Assembly: GCA_902788605.1 (NCBI GenBank)
Contig: CADAKX010000055.1
Location: 1-37,498 of the forward strand
DNA: 37,498 nucleotides
Direction of reading: 5' to 3'
DNA from: an uncultured Prevotellaceae bacterium
GTDB taxonomy: Bacteria; Bacteroidota; Bacteroidia; Bacteroidales; Bacteroidaceae
Made by a program: the position numbers and the translations under genes. Shown piece after piece: positions 7,966-15,593 of the stretch; position 1 is the stretch's first letter, and every line of letters starts with the position of its first letter. The notes beneath the pieces were generated by a model. That model made no database searches. It was given only the letters and a program-made list of their open reading frames with translations, and had not been told where the DNA came from.

Positions 7966-8057
7966 ACATTAAAGATTAAACATTAAAGATTAAAGATTAA
8001 ACATTAAAGATTAAACATTAAAGATTAAAGATTAAAGATTAAGCATGAAACATTAAA
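7966..8057. repeat. Tandem A/T-rich direct repeats (units ACATTAAAGATTAA and AAGATTAA)
   Basis: About 90 nt consist of irregular tandem copies of ACATTAAAGATTAA, AAGATTAA and ACATTAA. They fill nearly all the gap between the methyltransferase stop and the rbfA start. There is no spacer diversity, so this is not a CRISPR array. The array may vary in length by slippage and could affect rbfA expression. Confidence 0.8.
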
Positions 8058-8069
8058 TCTTTTACTCTT

Positions 8070-8750
8070 TTATTTCTTTCTGATTAGTGTCAATCCATCG
8101 CGCAGGGGCAGAATCACTTGTTCTACTCTTGTGTCCTGCGCTATGTAGTCGTTAAAGCGGCGTATGCCCTGCGTCTGGTGGTCGCGGTCGTAGGCAGGGT
8201 CTGTCACATGTCCGTCCCACAAGGTATTGTCGGCCAGGATGAAGCCACCAGGATTCAGCAGCTGGAGCACCATCTCGTAGGTCTCGACGTAGGTGCGCTT
8301 GTCGCCGTCTACAAAGGCCATGTCGAACGTTACGCCCAACTTCGGAGCCTCGCTGATGGCATCGCCAATGATGAATTCTATCTTGTCGGCCACAGGAGAC
8401 TGCTCTATCCACGGACGGGTGAAGTCCTCCTGCTCGTCGTTGATCTCGAAGGTATAGACCTTGCCGCCTTCCTCCAATCCTTCGGCCATACAGAGGGCGC
8501 TATAGCCACTGAATGTGCCAACCTCCAGGATGTTCTTGGGCCTGATCATCTGCACCAACATCTTCAGAAGTCGGCCTTGCAGGTGTCCGCTGGCCATGCG
8601 TCCATGCAACATATAGATGTTGGTGGCACGCCAAAGACGATACAGGTATTCTGGCTCTGGCTCAATGTGGGAGAGGATATATGAACCCACTCCTGTCCCC
8701 TCCCTGTATGGAGGGGAATAGTTAGACTCGTTGCTTTTAGAAGACCCCAT
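8070..8750 (-). CDS. SAM-dependent O-methyltransferase (family 3, caffeoyl-CoA-OMT-like)
   Basis: This 226-residue class I methyltransferase has the SAM-binding motif LEVGTFSGYSALCMAEGL (about residues 72-89), then TFEINDEQ, the metal/substrate region FDMAFVDGDKRTY and GGFILADNTLWDG; the last two are typical of OMT family 3. Bacterial members include the tRNA methyltransferase TrmR as well as small-molecule enzymes, so the substrate is open. Family-like sequence begins at about residue 23 (YILSHIEPEPEYL). Residues 10-22 (SNYSPPYREGTGV) are encoded by the palindromic element at 8683-8808. The native N-terminus therefore appears to have been replaced or extended, and the start at 8750 lies in the element's spacer. 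It lies 18 nt downstream of aroQ in the same direction. Confidence 0.88.
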   Translation of the reverse strand: MGSSKSNESNYSPPYREGTGVGSYILSHIEPEPEYLYRLWRATNIYMLHGRMASGHLQGRLLKMLVQMIRPKNILEVGTFSGYSALCMAEGLEEGGKVYTFEINDEQEDFTRPWIEQSPVADKIEFIIGDAISEAPKLGVTFDMAFVDGDKRTYVETYEMVLQLLNPGGFILADNTLWDGHVTDPAYDRDHQTQGIRRFNDYIAQDTRVEQVILPLRDGLTLIRKK

Positions 8751-8808
8751 CTCCAGTTGTAAAGGTATTTACTCCCCTCCATTTAGGGAGGGGGTGGGGG
8801 TGGGTCTT
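8683..8808. repeat. Composite GC-rich palindromic element between aroQ and the methyltransferase (family 1, copy 3)
   Basis: The left arm at 8683-8722 (ACCCACTCCTGTCCCCTCCC, then the hairpin partner GGAGGGGAA) and the right arm at 8769-8808 (TACTCCCCTCCATTTAGGGA, then GGGGGTGGGGGTGGGTCT) face each other across a spacer. The layout matches 891-1005. The right arm supplies the last residues and the stop codon of AroQ. The left arm supplies N-terminal residues of the methyltransferase. Confidence 0.8.
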
Positions 8809-9215
8809 AGTGCCTCCACTGCCAACCTGTAAGAATCCAGTCCGAAACCGCAGATGACGCCCTTGCAGGCGGCAGATATCATGGACTTATGACGAAACTC
8901 CTCGCGCTGATGGACATTCGAGATATGCACCTCGATGACAGGACACTTCAGCGAGCGGATGCAGTCGTGCAGTGCCACTGATGTGTGAGTATAGGCACCC
9001 GCATTCAGCACAATGCCGTCGTACTTGAAGCCCACCTCCTGCATCTTGTTGATGAGCTCACCCTCGATGTTGCTCTGATAGTAGTCTATCTGTACATCAG
9101 GATATTTTGCCTGCAACTGGGGCAGGAAAGCCTCGAACGACTCGCTGCCATAGATGCCCGGCTCGCGAACACCCAGTAGGTTCAAATTGGGTCCGTTGAT
9201 AATCTGAATTTTCAT
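8769..9215 (-). CDS. aroQ: Type II 3-dehydroquinate dehydratase
   Basis: This 148-residue cytoplasmic enzyme of the shikimate pathway converts 3-dehydroquinate to 3-dehydroshikimate. The N-terminal IINGPNLNLLGVREPGIYG contains the conserved Asn and the active-site loop Arg and Tyr. LNAGAYTHTSVALHDCI, PVIEVHISNVHQREEFRHKS (catalytic His) and CKGVICGFGLDSYRLAV are diagnostic of the dodecameric type II fold. The normal protein ends shortly after AVEAL. The last ten residues (RPTPTPSLNGGE) and the TAA come from the palindromic element. The gene has its own -7 box at 9238-9245. Confidence 0.95.
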   Translation of the reverse strand: MKIQIINGPNLNLLGVREPGIYGSESFEAFLPQLQAKYPDVQIDYYQSNIEGELINKMQEVGFKYDGIVLNAGAYTHTSVALHDCIRSLKCPVIEVHISNVHQREEFRHKSMISAACKGVICGFGLDSYRLAVEALRPTPTPSLNGGE

Positions 9216-9237
9216 TGTCTTTCGTCTTACTTCGGTG

Positions 9238-9245
9238 CAAAGTTA
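9238..9245 (-). promoter_or_regulatory. Promoter -7 box of aroQ
   Basis: TAACTTTG followed by CAC on the reverse strand matches TAnnTTTG. A TTTGTG about 20 nt upstream is a candidate -33 element. The ATG lies 23 nt downstream. It probably drives aroQ, the methyltransferase, rbfA and the LolC/E-type gene. Confidence 0.65.
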
Positions 9246-9291
9246 CGAATTTATTTATTAACACACAAATATTTCGATAACTATCAATCAA

Positions 9292-10179
9292 TCAGTCCTC
9301 TTTCGGTTCTACGTGTACAGCAATATGGGTCTCGTTGCCATAGTGCTGGCGCAGTAGGTCCTCCACCTCTGAGGCTTTGTCGTGGGCCTCGCACAGGGTG
9401 ATATTGCCATCCATCAGGATATGCAGTTCGATGGCATAGTGGTTGCCAATGCGGCGCGTGCAGAGACTGTGAGGATTGCAGACGCCATCAACAGAGGCTG
9501 CCAGTTGCAGGATCTCGGCCTCCACCTCGTCGGGCAATGACTGCTCCATCAGGTCGCCAATGCCGTCGCGTAGCAGGAAGATGGCAACCTTGACGATAAA
9601 CAGGCCCACGATGACTGATGCCACAGGGTCGAGTACCGTCCAGCGCTGTCCTAAGAAAATGGCACCACCAATGCCGATGGCAGTACCAACAGACGAGAGT
9701 GCATCGCTGCGATGGTGCCAGGCGTTGGCCTCCACGGCTTGCGACTGCAGTTTGCGCGCTTCGATCATCGAATAGCGATAGACGCCTTCCTTGAGGACAA
9801 CAGACAGCAATGCTGCCCAGAGGGCCAGCATGCCTGGGGCCTGCAACTCTTCGCCATTAAGCCAGTTGATAATCTTAGTTACGCCGCCATAGACGATGCC
9901 AATGGCAACTGCTAGCAAGGCAACGCCGATGATGGTCATCGCCAGCGTCTCGTATTTGCCATGACCATAATCGTGCGACTTATCCTTGGGCTTGCCGCTG
10001 ATATGTACAAAGACAATCACGATGACATCGGTCACGAAGTCACTCAAAGAGTGGACGGCATCGGCCACCATCGCTGCACTATGACCCAGAATGCCTGCCA
10101 CAAACTTAAACAGCAGCAGGATCACATTGACCACGCCGCCAACAAGCGTTACCTTATAAATCTCTTTGTTTCTTTCCAT
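9292..10179 (-). CDS. Cation diffusion facilitator (CDF) family metal exporter
   Basis: The 295-residue protein has six predicted membrane helices. Helix II carries the metal-site signature HSLSDFVTD (Ser-Asp pair), helix V carries HHRSDALSSVGTA (the HxxxD equivalent), and a cytoplasmic C-terminal domain (about 210-295) contains the expected His residues (ELHILMDGNITLCEAHDKA). CDF proteins use proton antiport to export Zn, Fe, Mn or related divalent cations; the HD/DD-type sites do not fix which. I chose the ATG at 10179 (MERNKEIYK) over an in-frame ATG at 10200, because a -7 box lies at 10188-10195, between the two. The leader is therefore very short. Confidence 0.9.
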   Translation of the reverse strand: MERNKEIYKVTLVGGVVNVILLLFKFVAGILGHSAAMVADAVHSLSDFVTDVIVIVFVHISGKPKDKSHDYGHGKYETLAMTIIGVALLAVAIGIVYGGVTKIINWLNGEELQAPGMLALWAALLSVVLKEGVYRYSMIEARKLQSQAVEANAWHHRSDALSSVGTAIGIGGAIFLGQRWTVLDPVASVIVGLFIVKVAIFLLRDGIGDLMEQSLPDEVEAEILQLAASVDGVCNPHSLCTRRIGNHYAIELHILMDGNITLCEAHDKASEVEDLLRQHYGNETHIAVHVEPKED

Positions 10180-10187
10180 ATCGCCCG

Positions 10188-10195
10188 CAAAGATA
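10188..10195 (-). promoter_or_regulatory. Promoter -7 box of the CDF gene
   Basis: TATCTTTG followed by CGG on the reverse strand lies only 8 nt before the ATG at 10179. This predicts an essentially leaderless or very short-leader mRNA and rules out the upstream in-frame ATG. Confidence 0.6.
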
Positions 10196-10276
10196 CACAT
10201 TTTTCTTTGACTATGACCCTATTTCTTGTTTTTTTCTATGAAAGATATTTTTACTTATCAATACAAAAAAAAGTTG

Positions 10277-10284
10277 TACCTTTG
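10277..10284 (+). promoter_or_regulatory. Promoter -7 box of the GH43 gene
   Basis: TACCTTTG followed by CAGC matches TAnnTTTG. The ATG is 35 nt downstream after an A-rich leader, which is usual in this phylum where Shine-Dalgarno motifs are weak or absent. Confidence 0.65.
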
Positions 10285-10318
10285 CAGCACAAAAAACAAC
10301 TAACTAAAACTTAAGACA

Positions 10319-11347
10319 ATGAAACGACAGCTTTTAATTCTCGCAGGATGCCTGGTGATAACAGGCACCATGCAGGCACAAGAACGACGACCACGTATGA
10401 GAGGCGAGGCCTTTCAAACAGAAACGCCCATGGTTCACGACCCCGTCATGGCAAAGGAACGCGACACGTATTATATCTATGCCACAGGTATGGGTATTCA
10501 GCAGGTAACCTCAAAAGACCGCAAGACTTGGACGGTATCTCGTCAACCCGTGATGAGCGTCATCCCAGGCTGGACAACAGACTCTGTTCCTGGATTCAAT
10601 AATCATGTATGGGCACCTGATATTATCCAATGGCACGGACGTTGGTGGTTGGCTTATAGCTGCTCCACCTTTGGTAAGAACGGTTCTGCCATCGGACTGC
10701 TTAGCAGTCGCTCACTCGCTGCCAACATGTGGAAGGACGAGGGTTGCATCGTTACATCTCGAGAGAAACGAGACAACTGGAACGCCATTGACCCCAACTT
10801 CGTCATTGATGATGCTACAGATACGCCTTGGCTCGTCTGGGGCTCGTTCTGGGACGGCATCCAGATTGCTAGACTTGACTCCACCATGCATATAGCCAAA
10901 GGTGAAAAACCACAGACCATAGCACGTCGCTATGACCCCAGCTATACGCCCGATGAACCAAACCCCACGTCGCGTTTTGCAGGAACAAACGCCATCGAGG
11001 CGCCGTTCATCTTCAAGCATAACGGCTACTACTATTTGTTTGTATCATGGGACTATTGTTGTCGTGGTGCCAAAAGCAACTATCGTGTGGCCGTGGGACG
11101 TTCAAAGAACGTTTCTGGCCCCTATCTGGATCGCAACGGCAAGGACATGGCCAACGGAGGCGGAACCATTGTTATTGAAGGGGATAAAAAGGAATGGGAA
11201 GCAGCTGGTCATTGTGCCGCCTACAACTTTGATGGTGAAGACATCTTCATCTGTCATGGCTACAGTGCCACCCAAAATGGTGCAGCCTTACTTATTCAGC
11301 GTCCTATCTCTTGGACAGCCGATGGTTGGCCAGAACTGAAAAAATAA
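10319..11347 (+). CDS. Secreted glycoside hydrolase family 43 (arabinanase/arabinofuranosidase/xylosidase type)
   Basis: This 342-residue protein has a signal peptide (about 1-20, ending TMQAQ). A single five-bladed propeller fills the rest. The three GH43 catalytic acids are visible: the general base Asp in MVHDPVMAKERDTYYIYATG, the pKa-tuning Asp in NAIDPNFVIDDATDTPWLVW and the general acid Glu in NAIEAPFIFKHNGYYYLFV. FSWDYCCRG and the GSFWDGI blade resemble endo-arabinanase-like subfamilies, so an arabinan or arabinoxylan side-chain substrate is likely. It is monocistronic with its own promoter. No carbohydrate-binding module or SusCD pair is adjacent, so it is not part of an obvious polysaccharide utilisation locus. 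Confidence 0.9.
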   Translation: MKRQLLILAGCLVITGTMQAQERRPRMRGEAFQTETPMVHDPVMAKERDTYYIYATGMGIQQVTSKDRKTWTVSRQPVMSVIPGWTTDSVPGFNNHVWAPDIIQWHGRWWLAYSCSTFGKNGSAIGLLSSRSLAANMWKDEGCIVTSREKRDNWNAIDPNFVIDDATDTPWLVWGSFWDGIQIARLDSTMHIAKGEKPQTIARRYDPSYTPDEPNPTSRFAGTNAIEAPFIFKHNGYYYLFVSWDYCCRGAKSNYRVAVGRSKNVSGPYLDRNGKDMANGGGTIVIEGDKKEWEAAGHCAAYNFDGEDIFICHGYSATQNGAALLIQRPISWTADGWPELKK

Positions 11348-11348
11348 G

Positions 11349-12005
11349 CTATGACACACTAAAAAGGAACTGTGGGTTGACATAGTCGCAGCGCACGGTA
11401 CCAAAGCGAATCAAGCGGGCAAGGAGGGTGATAACCTTATGGCGAGGCAATTTTGCAAGGCGCACCACTTGATTAAGGGTGAGCTGTCCCTGCATCACAC
11501 TGAGCAGATGGCGCATGTCATCATCATAGGTCAGCATGGTGCCCAGCGCTTTTTGTGACTCTCGCCAAAGGGCCAGGTGAACGGGAGAGGCCACAATGTT
11601 CTCGTCGTGGATGCGAATGTATGCACGGCTGCGGCCCGTCTCATCCTTGGCACAGACAGGACGTTTGGCAGATGGGGGAACAGTGGCCACGACAATGGTT
11701 CGCAGACCTCGCCCTTTGCCATCGGTGGGAGGTGGTGCCACATGATAGGTATCGAATTTGATACTGGCCTCTGGCGTACAGTATTTATAGGCTGCCTGGT
11801 GCATCATATAGATTTCTTCTTCACTACGCACACCTGAAAGGAAACCATCATCGCGCACACCAATAAGCAGGCGACCACCATCCGTATTAGCAAAGGCTGA
11901 TACCGACTTGGCTAACTTACAAGCATCAGCAACACGATACTTAAAGTCCTGTTGCTGATGCTCGCCCTCACGAATCAAACTGAGAAGATAATGCTGATCG
12001 TCCAT
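11349..12005 (-). CDS. AlbA_2 (Schlafen-like) domain protein, putative DNA-binding regulator
   Basis: This 218-residue cytoplasmic protein has an AlbA_2 domain at about residues 10-135: EHQQQDFKYRVADACKLAKS, then ANTDGGRLLIGVRDDG, a hallmark of the family. A C-terminal winged-helix-like segment (about 160-215, QLTLNQVVRLAKLPRHKVIT) follows. The family is often annotated as a transcriptional regulator or ATP-binding protein; its function is unresolved. It is transcribed alone from a -7 box (TACCTTTG at 12014-12021, reverse strand) only 8 nt before the ATG. It is convergent with the GH43 gene, whose stop lies immediately beside it. Confidence 0.8.
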   Translation of the reverse strand: MDDQHYLLSLIREGEHQQQDFKYRVADACKLAKSVSAFANTDGGRLLIGVRDDGFLSGVRSEEEIYMMHQAAYKYCTPEASIKFDTYHVAPPPTDGKGRGLRTIVVATVPPSAKRPVCAKDETGRSRAYIRIHDENIVASPVHLALWRESQKALGTMLTYDDDMRHLLSVMQGQLTLNQVVRLAKLPRHKVITLLARLIRFGTVRCDYVNPQFLFSVS

Positions 12006-12013
12006 ACAAGGTG

Positions 12014-12021
12014 CAAAGGTA
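12014..12021 (-). promoter_or_regulatory. Promoter -7 box of the AlbA_2 gene
   Basis: TACCTTTG followed by CACC on the reverse strand lies 8 nt upstream of the ATG at 12005, again predicting a very short leader. Confidence 0.6.
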
Positions 12022-12138
12022 CGTATTTTTTTGCAGATTCAATGTCAATCATGTAACAAATGGCCATATTGATGTAACAATGATGAAAAAATATCTTAAA
12101 AAAAATGGATTGTAACTTCATCATTTAGTGATTCTTTG

Positions 12139-12146
12139 TAACTTTG
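12139..12146 (+). promoter_or_regulatory. Promoter -7 box of the metal-uptake operon
   Basis: TAACTTTG followed by CAGCC lies 5 nt before the ATG at 12152, so transcription probably starts at or next to the start codon. Confidence 0.6.
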
Positions 12147-12151
12147 CAGCC

Positions 12152-12505
12152 ATGAAAATGGAAAACAGACGATATATTGCCTCATGGTTGCTATTGGCAG
12201 TGTTTGTGCCAATGCTGCTGTTGTCGTCTGTTCACATGCACGAGTCTACAGAGAGTGCAGAGGTTACCTGCATAGACTGTTTGCACAACCATTGTGGTGG
12301 TCACCTGACACAGACAACAGTCCACTTGGACGACTGCGTATTGTGTCAGTTCCTCACGCTGCCTATGTTCGTAGCTGTTGCTGTGGTTGTGGCATTGGTG
12401 CTGAAAAAAGGCGTGCGGTTGTACGCCATGAATCATTGCCGCATCGTCGCTGTGGCGTGTGGCGTTATTAGTCTGCGTGGACCTCCAGTTTGTTTGAAGA
12501 AATAG
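12152..12505 (+). CDS. Small Cys/His-rich membrane protein (DUF2946-like), putative metal handling
   Basis: This protein of about 117 residues has an N-terminal hydrophobic helix (about 8-26). A periplasmic loop of about 45 residues is dense in potential metal ligands (HMHES, CIDCLHNHCGGH, VHLDDCVLCQF), and a second hydrophobic helix (about 72-90) follows. It ends LRGPPVCLKK; a terminal R-G/A-P-P motif and this layout recall DUF2946 proteins, which sit beside metal TonB receptors in Proteobacteria. The TonB receptor gene starts 36 nt downstream. I chose the ATG at 12152 because the longer frame from 12128 would begin upstream of the -7 box. The family label is by resemblance only. Confidence 0.65.
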   Translation: MKMENRRYIASWLLLAVFVPMLLLSSVHMHESTESAEVTCIDCLHNHCGGHLTQTTVHLDDCVLCQFLTLPMFVAVAVVVALVLKKGVRLYAMNHCRIVAVACGVISLRGPPVCLKK

Positions 12506-12541
12506 GGTACAATCTCATTTTTCATCAAACAAACATCCAAT

Positions 12542-14632
12542 ATGATAACATCTTTATTGGCTGTTGTATTGTCGTTATTCGAACCTGCCGACACCACGAT
12601 TACGCTGCAGGGCGTAACTGTGAGTGGTCAGCGTCAGCGCGAGTTCCAGATGCGCTCGTCGCAGTCGGCGGTACAGATTAGTCACGACTACCTGCAACAG
12701 CATTTCTCAGGCAGCCTCATGCAGACGTTGGAAGGCGTGCCTGGCGTGAAGGCAATGGCTATCGGCTCTGGACAGTCGAAGCCTACAATACGTGGTTTGG
12801 GTTTCAATCGCTTGGCTGTGACTGAAGACGGCATTAAGCATGAGGGCCAGCAGTGGGGCGACGACCACGGACTGGAGATAGACCAGTTTGCCGTCGATCG
12901 CGCTGAAGTGATAAAAGGTCCAGCGGCATTGCTCTATGGCAGCGATGCCATTGGTGGTGTGCTCAATCTGTTTTCCAACCACATCCCCACGGAGCAGTTG
13001 GAAGGCGCCGTGCAGTTGTTTGGTCGCTCAAACAATGAACAGCTGGGCCTCTCGGCCAAGGTGGGTGGACGGTTGGGCAACTGGTTCTATCGTGCCAACC
13101 TCACGTTTATCGACTATGCCGACTATAAGGTGCCAACCGATAGTATTCAGTATTACTCCTATTATATCAAATTGAAAGACCAGCGACTGCGCAACACCGC
13201 TGGACTGGAGCGTGATGGGAGTGTGATGCTGGGCTACGCAGGCTATCACTTCCATACTGATGTGCGCATCTCGGACTCCTATTCCAAGAGTGGCTTCTTT
13301 GCCAATGCCCACGGACTGGAGGTGCGCCTGAGTGACATCGATTACGATCACTCGCGTCGCGACATCGACCTGCCCTACCAATGGGTGAACCATTTGAAGG
13401 TGCTGAGTCACACCACGTGGCAGACTGACCGCTGGTCGCTGGAGGCCAACCTTGCCTATCAAAACAACCTGCGCGAGGAGCGCTCTGAGCCTGTGAGTCA
13501 TGGCTATATGCCCATTCCTGATGGCTCGTTGGAGCGCCGCTTCAACAAAAGCACCTATACGGCTAACATGGGCATAAAGATGGCGCTGGGCGAGCACCAT
13601 GAACTGAGTGCAGGCCTGAATAGCGAGTATCAGGATAACAGTCGCAGTGGTTGGGGTTTTATTATTCCTGACTTTAAAACGTTGAGTCTTGGTGCCTATG
13701 CTTTCGATCGCTGGACGCTGAGTGAGCAACTGAAACTGAATGCTGGCATCCGTTTCGACCATGCCCTGACGCACATCAACAGCTATAACGACTGGTTCCT
13801 GACGCCTACTGCTGCAGGCTCTTCTGAGTATATGCAGCGCTCTGCCGATATCAAACGTCGTTTCAATAGCGTCACATGGTCGGCTGGCGTCAACTACAGC
13901 GTAGGTCAGTGGGTGCTGAAGGCCAACATCGGCAAGAGTTTCCGCGTGCCTATTCCCAAGGAACTGGGTGCTGACGGCATCAACTACCACATCTTCCGCT
14001 ATGAGCGTGGCAATGCCAACCTCGACCCAGAGGAGTCGTATCAGATAGATGCTGGTGTACATTGGGACAACGAGGTGCTGTGTGTTCAGGTGGACCCCTA
14101 CGTGAACTTCTTTCCCAACTACATCTACCTGAACCCCACGTCGCAGTATGTCGAGGGTTTGCAGCTGTATCACTACACGCAGGCCCGTGTGCTACGCTAT
14201 GGTGTGGAGGCACAGGTTAATTGGATGATTACTGACCATTGGGATGTGGAGTTGAAGGGCGAATACCTGAAAGCAGAGCAGCAGTCGGGCCAGAAGAAGG
14301 GCTACACATTGCCATTCTCGACACCCTGGTCGGCAGATGCTGGCATCAAATATTCGTTTGACTGGCATGGTCAGGGTTTCCTTGGCCTGAACGCCCATCT
14401 CGTTGGCGCGCAACATGAGATTGTACCCCCTGAAAAGCCCACCGATGGGTATTGGACATTGAATCTCTCTGCAGGAAAGAACATCCTGCTGGGACGCAAC
14501 ACCTTAAAAGTGGCGCTCCATGCAGATAACCTGCTCGACAAGCGCTACTACGACCACACCAGCTATTACCGCCTGATTGATGTGCCTGAGCCAGGCCGCA
14601 ACTTCTCGATGATGGTGGGGCTGGAGTTTTGA
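12542..14632 (+). CDS. TonB-dependent outer-membrane receptor, probably for a metal or metal complex
   Basis: This 696-residue receptor has a short signal sequence and a TonB-box-like start (ITLQGVTVSG). The plug domain spans about 40-150 (LEGVPGVKAMAIGSGQSKPT, then IRGLGFNRLAVTEDG; RAEVIKGPAALLYGSDAIGG is the classic plug signature). A 22-strand-type barrel ends in the aromatic terminal strand SMMVGLEF. The plug segment EGQQWGDDHGLEIDQF is His/Asp-rich, as in zinc and related metal receptors. It lies between a Cys/His-rich membrane protein and two small lipoproteins, one very His-rich, supporting a metal-uptake operon. The metal is not determinable from sequence; heme or siderophore remain possible. 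Confidence 0.85.
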   Translation: MITSLLAVVLSLFEPADTTITLQGVTVSGQRQREFQMRSSQSAVQISHDYLQQHFSGSLMQTLEGVPGVKAMAIGSGQSKPTIRGLGFNRLAVTEDGIKHEGQQWGDDHGLEIDQFAVDRAEVIKGPAALLYGSDAIGGVLNLFSNHIPTEQLEGAVQLFGRSNNEQLGLSAKVGGRLGNWFYRANLTFIDYADYKVPTDSIQYYSYYIKLKDQRLRNTAGLERDGSVMLGYAGYHFHTDVRISDSYSKSGFFANAHGLEVRLSDIDYDHSRRDIDLPYQWVNHLKVLSHTTWQTDRWSLEANLAYQNNLREERSEPVSHGYMPIPDGSLERRFNKSTYTANMGIKMALGEHHELSAGLNSEYQDNSRSGWGFIIPDFKTLSLGAYAFDRWTLSEQLKLNAGIRFDHALTHINSYNDWFLTPTAAGSSEYMQRSADIKRRFNSVTWSAGVNYSVGQWVLKANIGKSFRVPIPKELGADGINYHIFRYERGNANLDPEESYQIDAGVHWDNEVLCVQVDPYVNFFPNYIYLNPTSQYVEGLQLYHYTQARVLRYGVEAQVNWMITDHWDVELKGEYLKAEQQSGQKKGYTLPFSTPWSADAGIKYSFDWHGQGFLGLNAHLVGAQHEIVPPEKPTDGYWTLNLSAGKNILLGRNTLKVALHADNLLDKRYYDHTSYYRLIDVPEPGRNFSMMVGLEF

Positions 14633-14684
14633 ATAATGTAAAAATGCAAAAATTATAAAATTTAAAATTTAATTGAAAACGATT

Positions 14685-15107
14685 ATGAAAAAATATATCT
14701 ATATGAGCCTGATGATGGCTCTCATGTGTGTGTTTACCCTGAGTTTTTCTTCTTGCGGCAGCGATGACGATGATGACAAGTTGCCTGCACCAGAGATTAC
14801 CATCAATGAAGCCAATATCGAGGGCGATGAACTCTGCACCCAGGCCGATGTGGTGGCCAAGGGTCGCACCGCCTCTATCCTCATGGTGATTGAGAGTAAG
14901 GAAGGCGTGGTAAAGATGACCCGTCCTGTGACCGATAGCAAATATATTGGTGTACTGAATATCGATGGCTTCCACGTGCATACTGATATCGCTGGTAAGA
15001 ACGTTGTCGAGGGCGATGTGCTGAAGATGACCGTTACTGATGCTCAGGGACTCTCTACCACCGTTCAGAAGAGTATTACGGAGGAAGAAGAGGAGGAAGA
15101 AGAATAA
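14685..15107 (+). CDS. Small surface or periplasmic lipoprotein with acidic tail (DUF4625-like layout)
   Basis: This protein of about 140 residues has a lipoprotein signal with lipobox (FSFSSC, then GSDDDDDK). The mature part is a short beta-rich domain containing FHVHTDIAGKNV and ending in TDAQGLSTTVQKSI, similar in plan to the DUF4625 protein that follows, then an unusual run of eight Glu. The acidic start and acidic tail could bind cations. I chose the ATG at 14685 over an in-frame TTG 12 nt upstream. It is 52 nt after the TonB receptor and 12 nt before the next lipoprotein, so they are co-transcribed. Function is unknown. Confidence 0.75.
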   Translation: MKKYIYMSLMMALMCVFTLSFSSCGSDDDDDKLPAPEITINEANIEGDELCTQADVVAKGRTASILMVIESKEGVVKMTRPVTDSKYIGVLNIDGFHVHTDIAGKNVVEGDVLKMTVTDAQGLSTTVQKSITEEEEEEEE

Positions 15108-15119
15108 CAAACGACGTAT

Positions 15120-15590
15120 ATGAAGAAAAGTATTATAATGATTTCACTGCTGTGCGCACTTAGTGCGTGCAGCAGTTCTGACGACGACGAGAAGGACATG
15201 CAGCTGCCCGTCATTACTGACCAGGGCATCACTGCCAACCCCATCGATTGTCAGGTGTATCAGCGTGGCGAGACGATGCCGTTTCATTATGTGTTTACTG
15301 ACGATACAGAGCTTGGTAACTTCAACATCGAGATTCATAATAACTTCGACCACCACACCCACAGCACATCATCCACAGAGTGTGCCTTGGCCGACAAAAA
15401 AGCCCCAGTGAATCCCTGGATTTACAATCACGACTTTACCATCCCTGCAGGCCAGCGCAGTTATGATGCCAGAATAGACATCCCCATTCCTGCAGATATC
15501 GATCCTGGCGACTATCACTTCATGGTTCGCCTCACTGATAAAGCCGGCTGGCAGCAGCTCAAGGCTGTAGCCATCAAAATTGCAGATTGA
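15120..15590 (+). CDS. DUF4625-like lipoprotein, His-rich
   Basis: This 156-residue protein has a lipobox (CALSACSSSDDDE). A single immunoglobulin-like beta domain matches the DUF4625 plan: FHYVFTDDTELGNFNIEIHN, FDHHTHSTSS, a strand pair, and the terminal GDYHFMVRLTDKAGW. The central HNNFDHHTHS cluster is a plausible divalent-metal site. In Bacteroidetes such lipoproteins commonly accompany TonB receptors, so it may capture or hand over the ligand at the outer membrane. It is the last gene of the operon, and its stop lies 3 nt from the stop of the convergent receptor gene. Confidence 0.82.
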   Translation: MKKSIIMISLLCALSACSSSDDDEKDMQLPVITDQGITANPIDCQVYQRGETMPFHYVFTDDTELGNFNIEIHNNFDHHTHSTSSTECALADKKAPVNPWIYNHDFTIPAGQRSYDARIDIPIPADIDPGDYHFMVRLTDKAGWQQLKAVAIKIAD

Positions 15591-15593
15591 AGT

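Noticed and set aside
7966-8057. CRISPR array
   Set aside because: The repeats are contiguous A/T-rich units with no unique spacers and no cas genes nearby.
10179-10200. Longer start for the CDF exporter at 10200
   Set aside because: A -7 promoter box lies between this ATG and the one at 10179, so the upstream codons would not be transcribed from it.
13028-14173. Long reverse-strand ORF of 381 codons opposite the metal-type TonB receptor
   Set aside because: It is antisense to a clear receptor, has no recognisable domain or promoter, and its Val/His-rich composition is what the complement of this coding bias gives.
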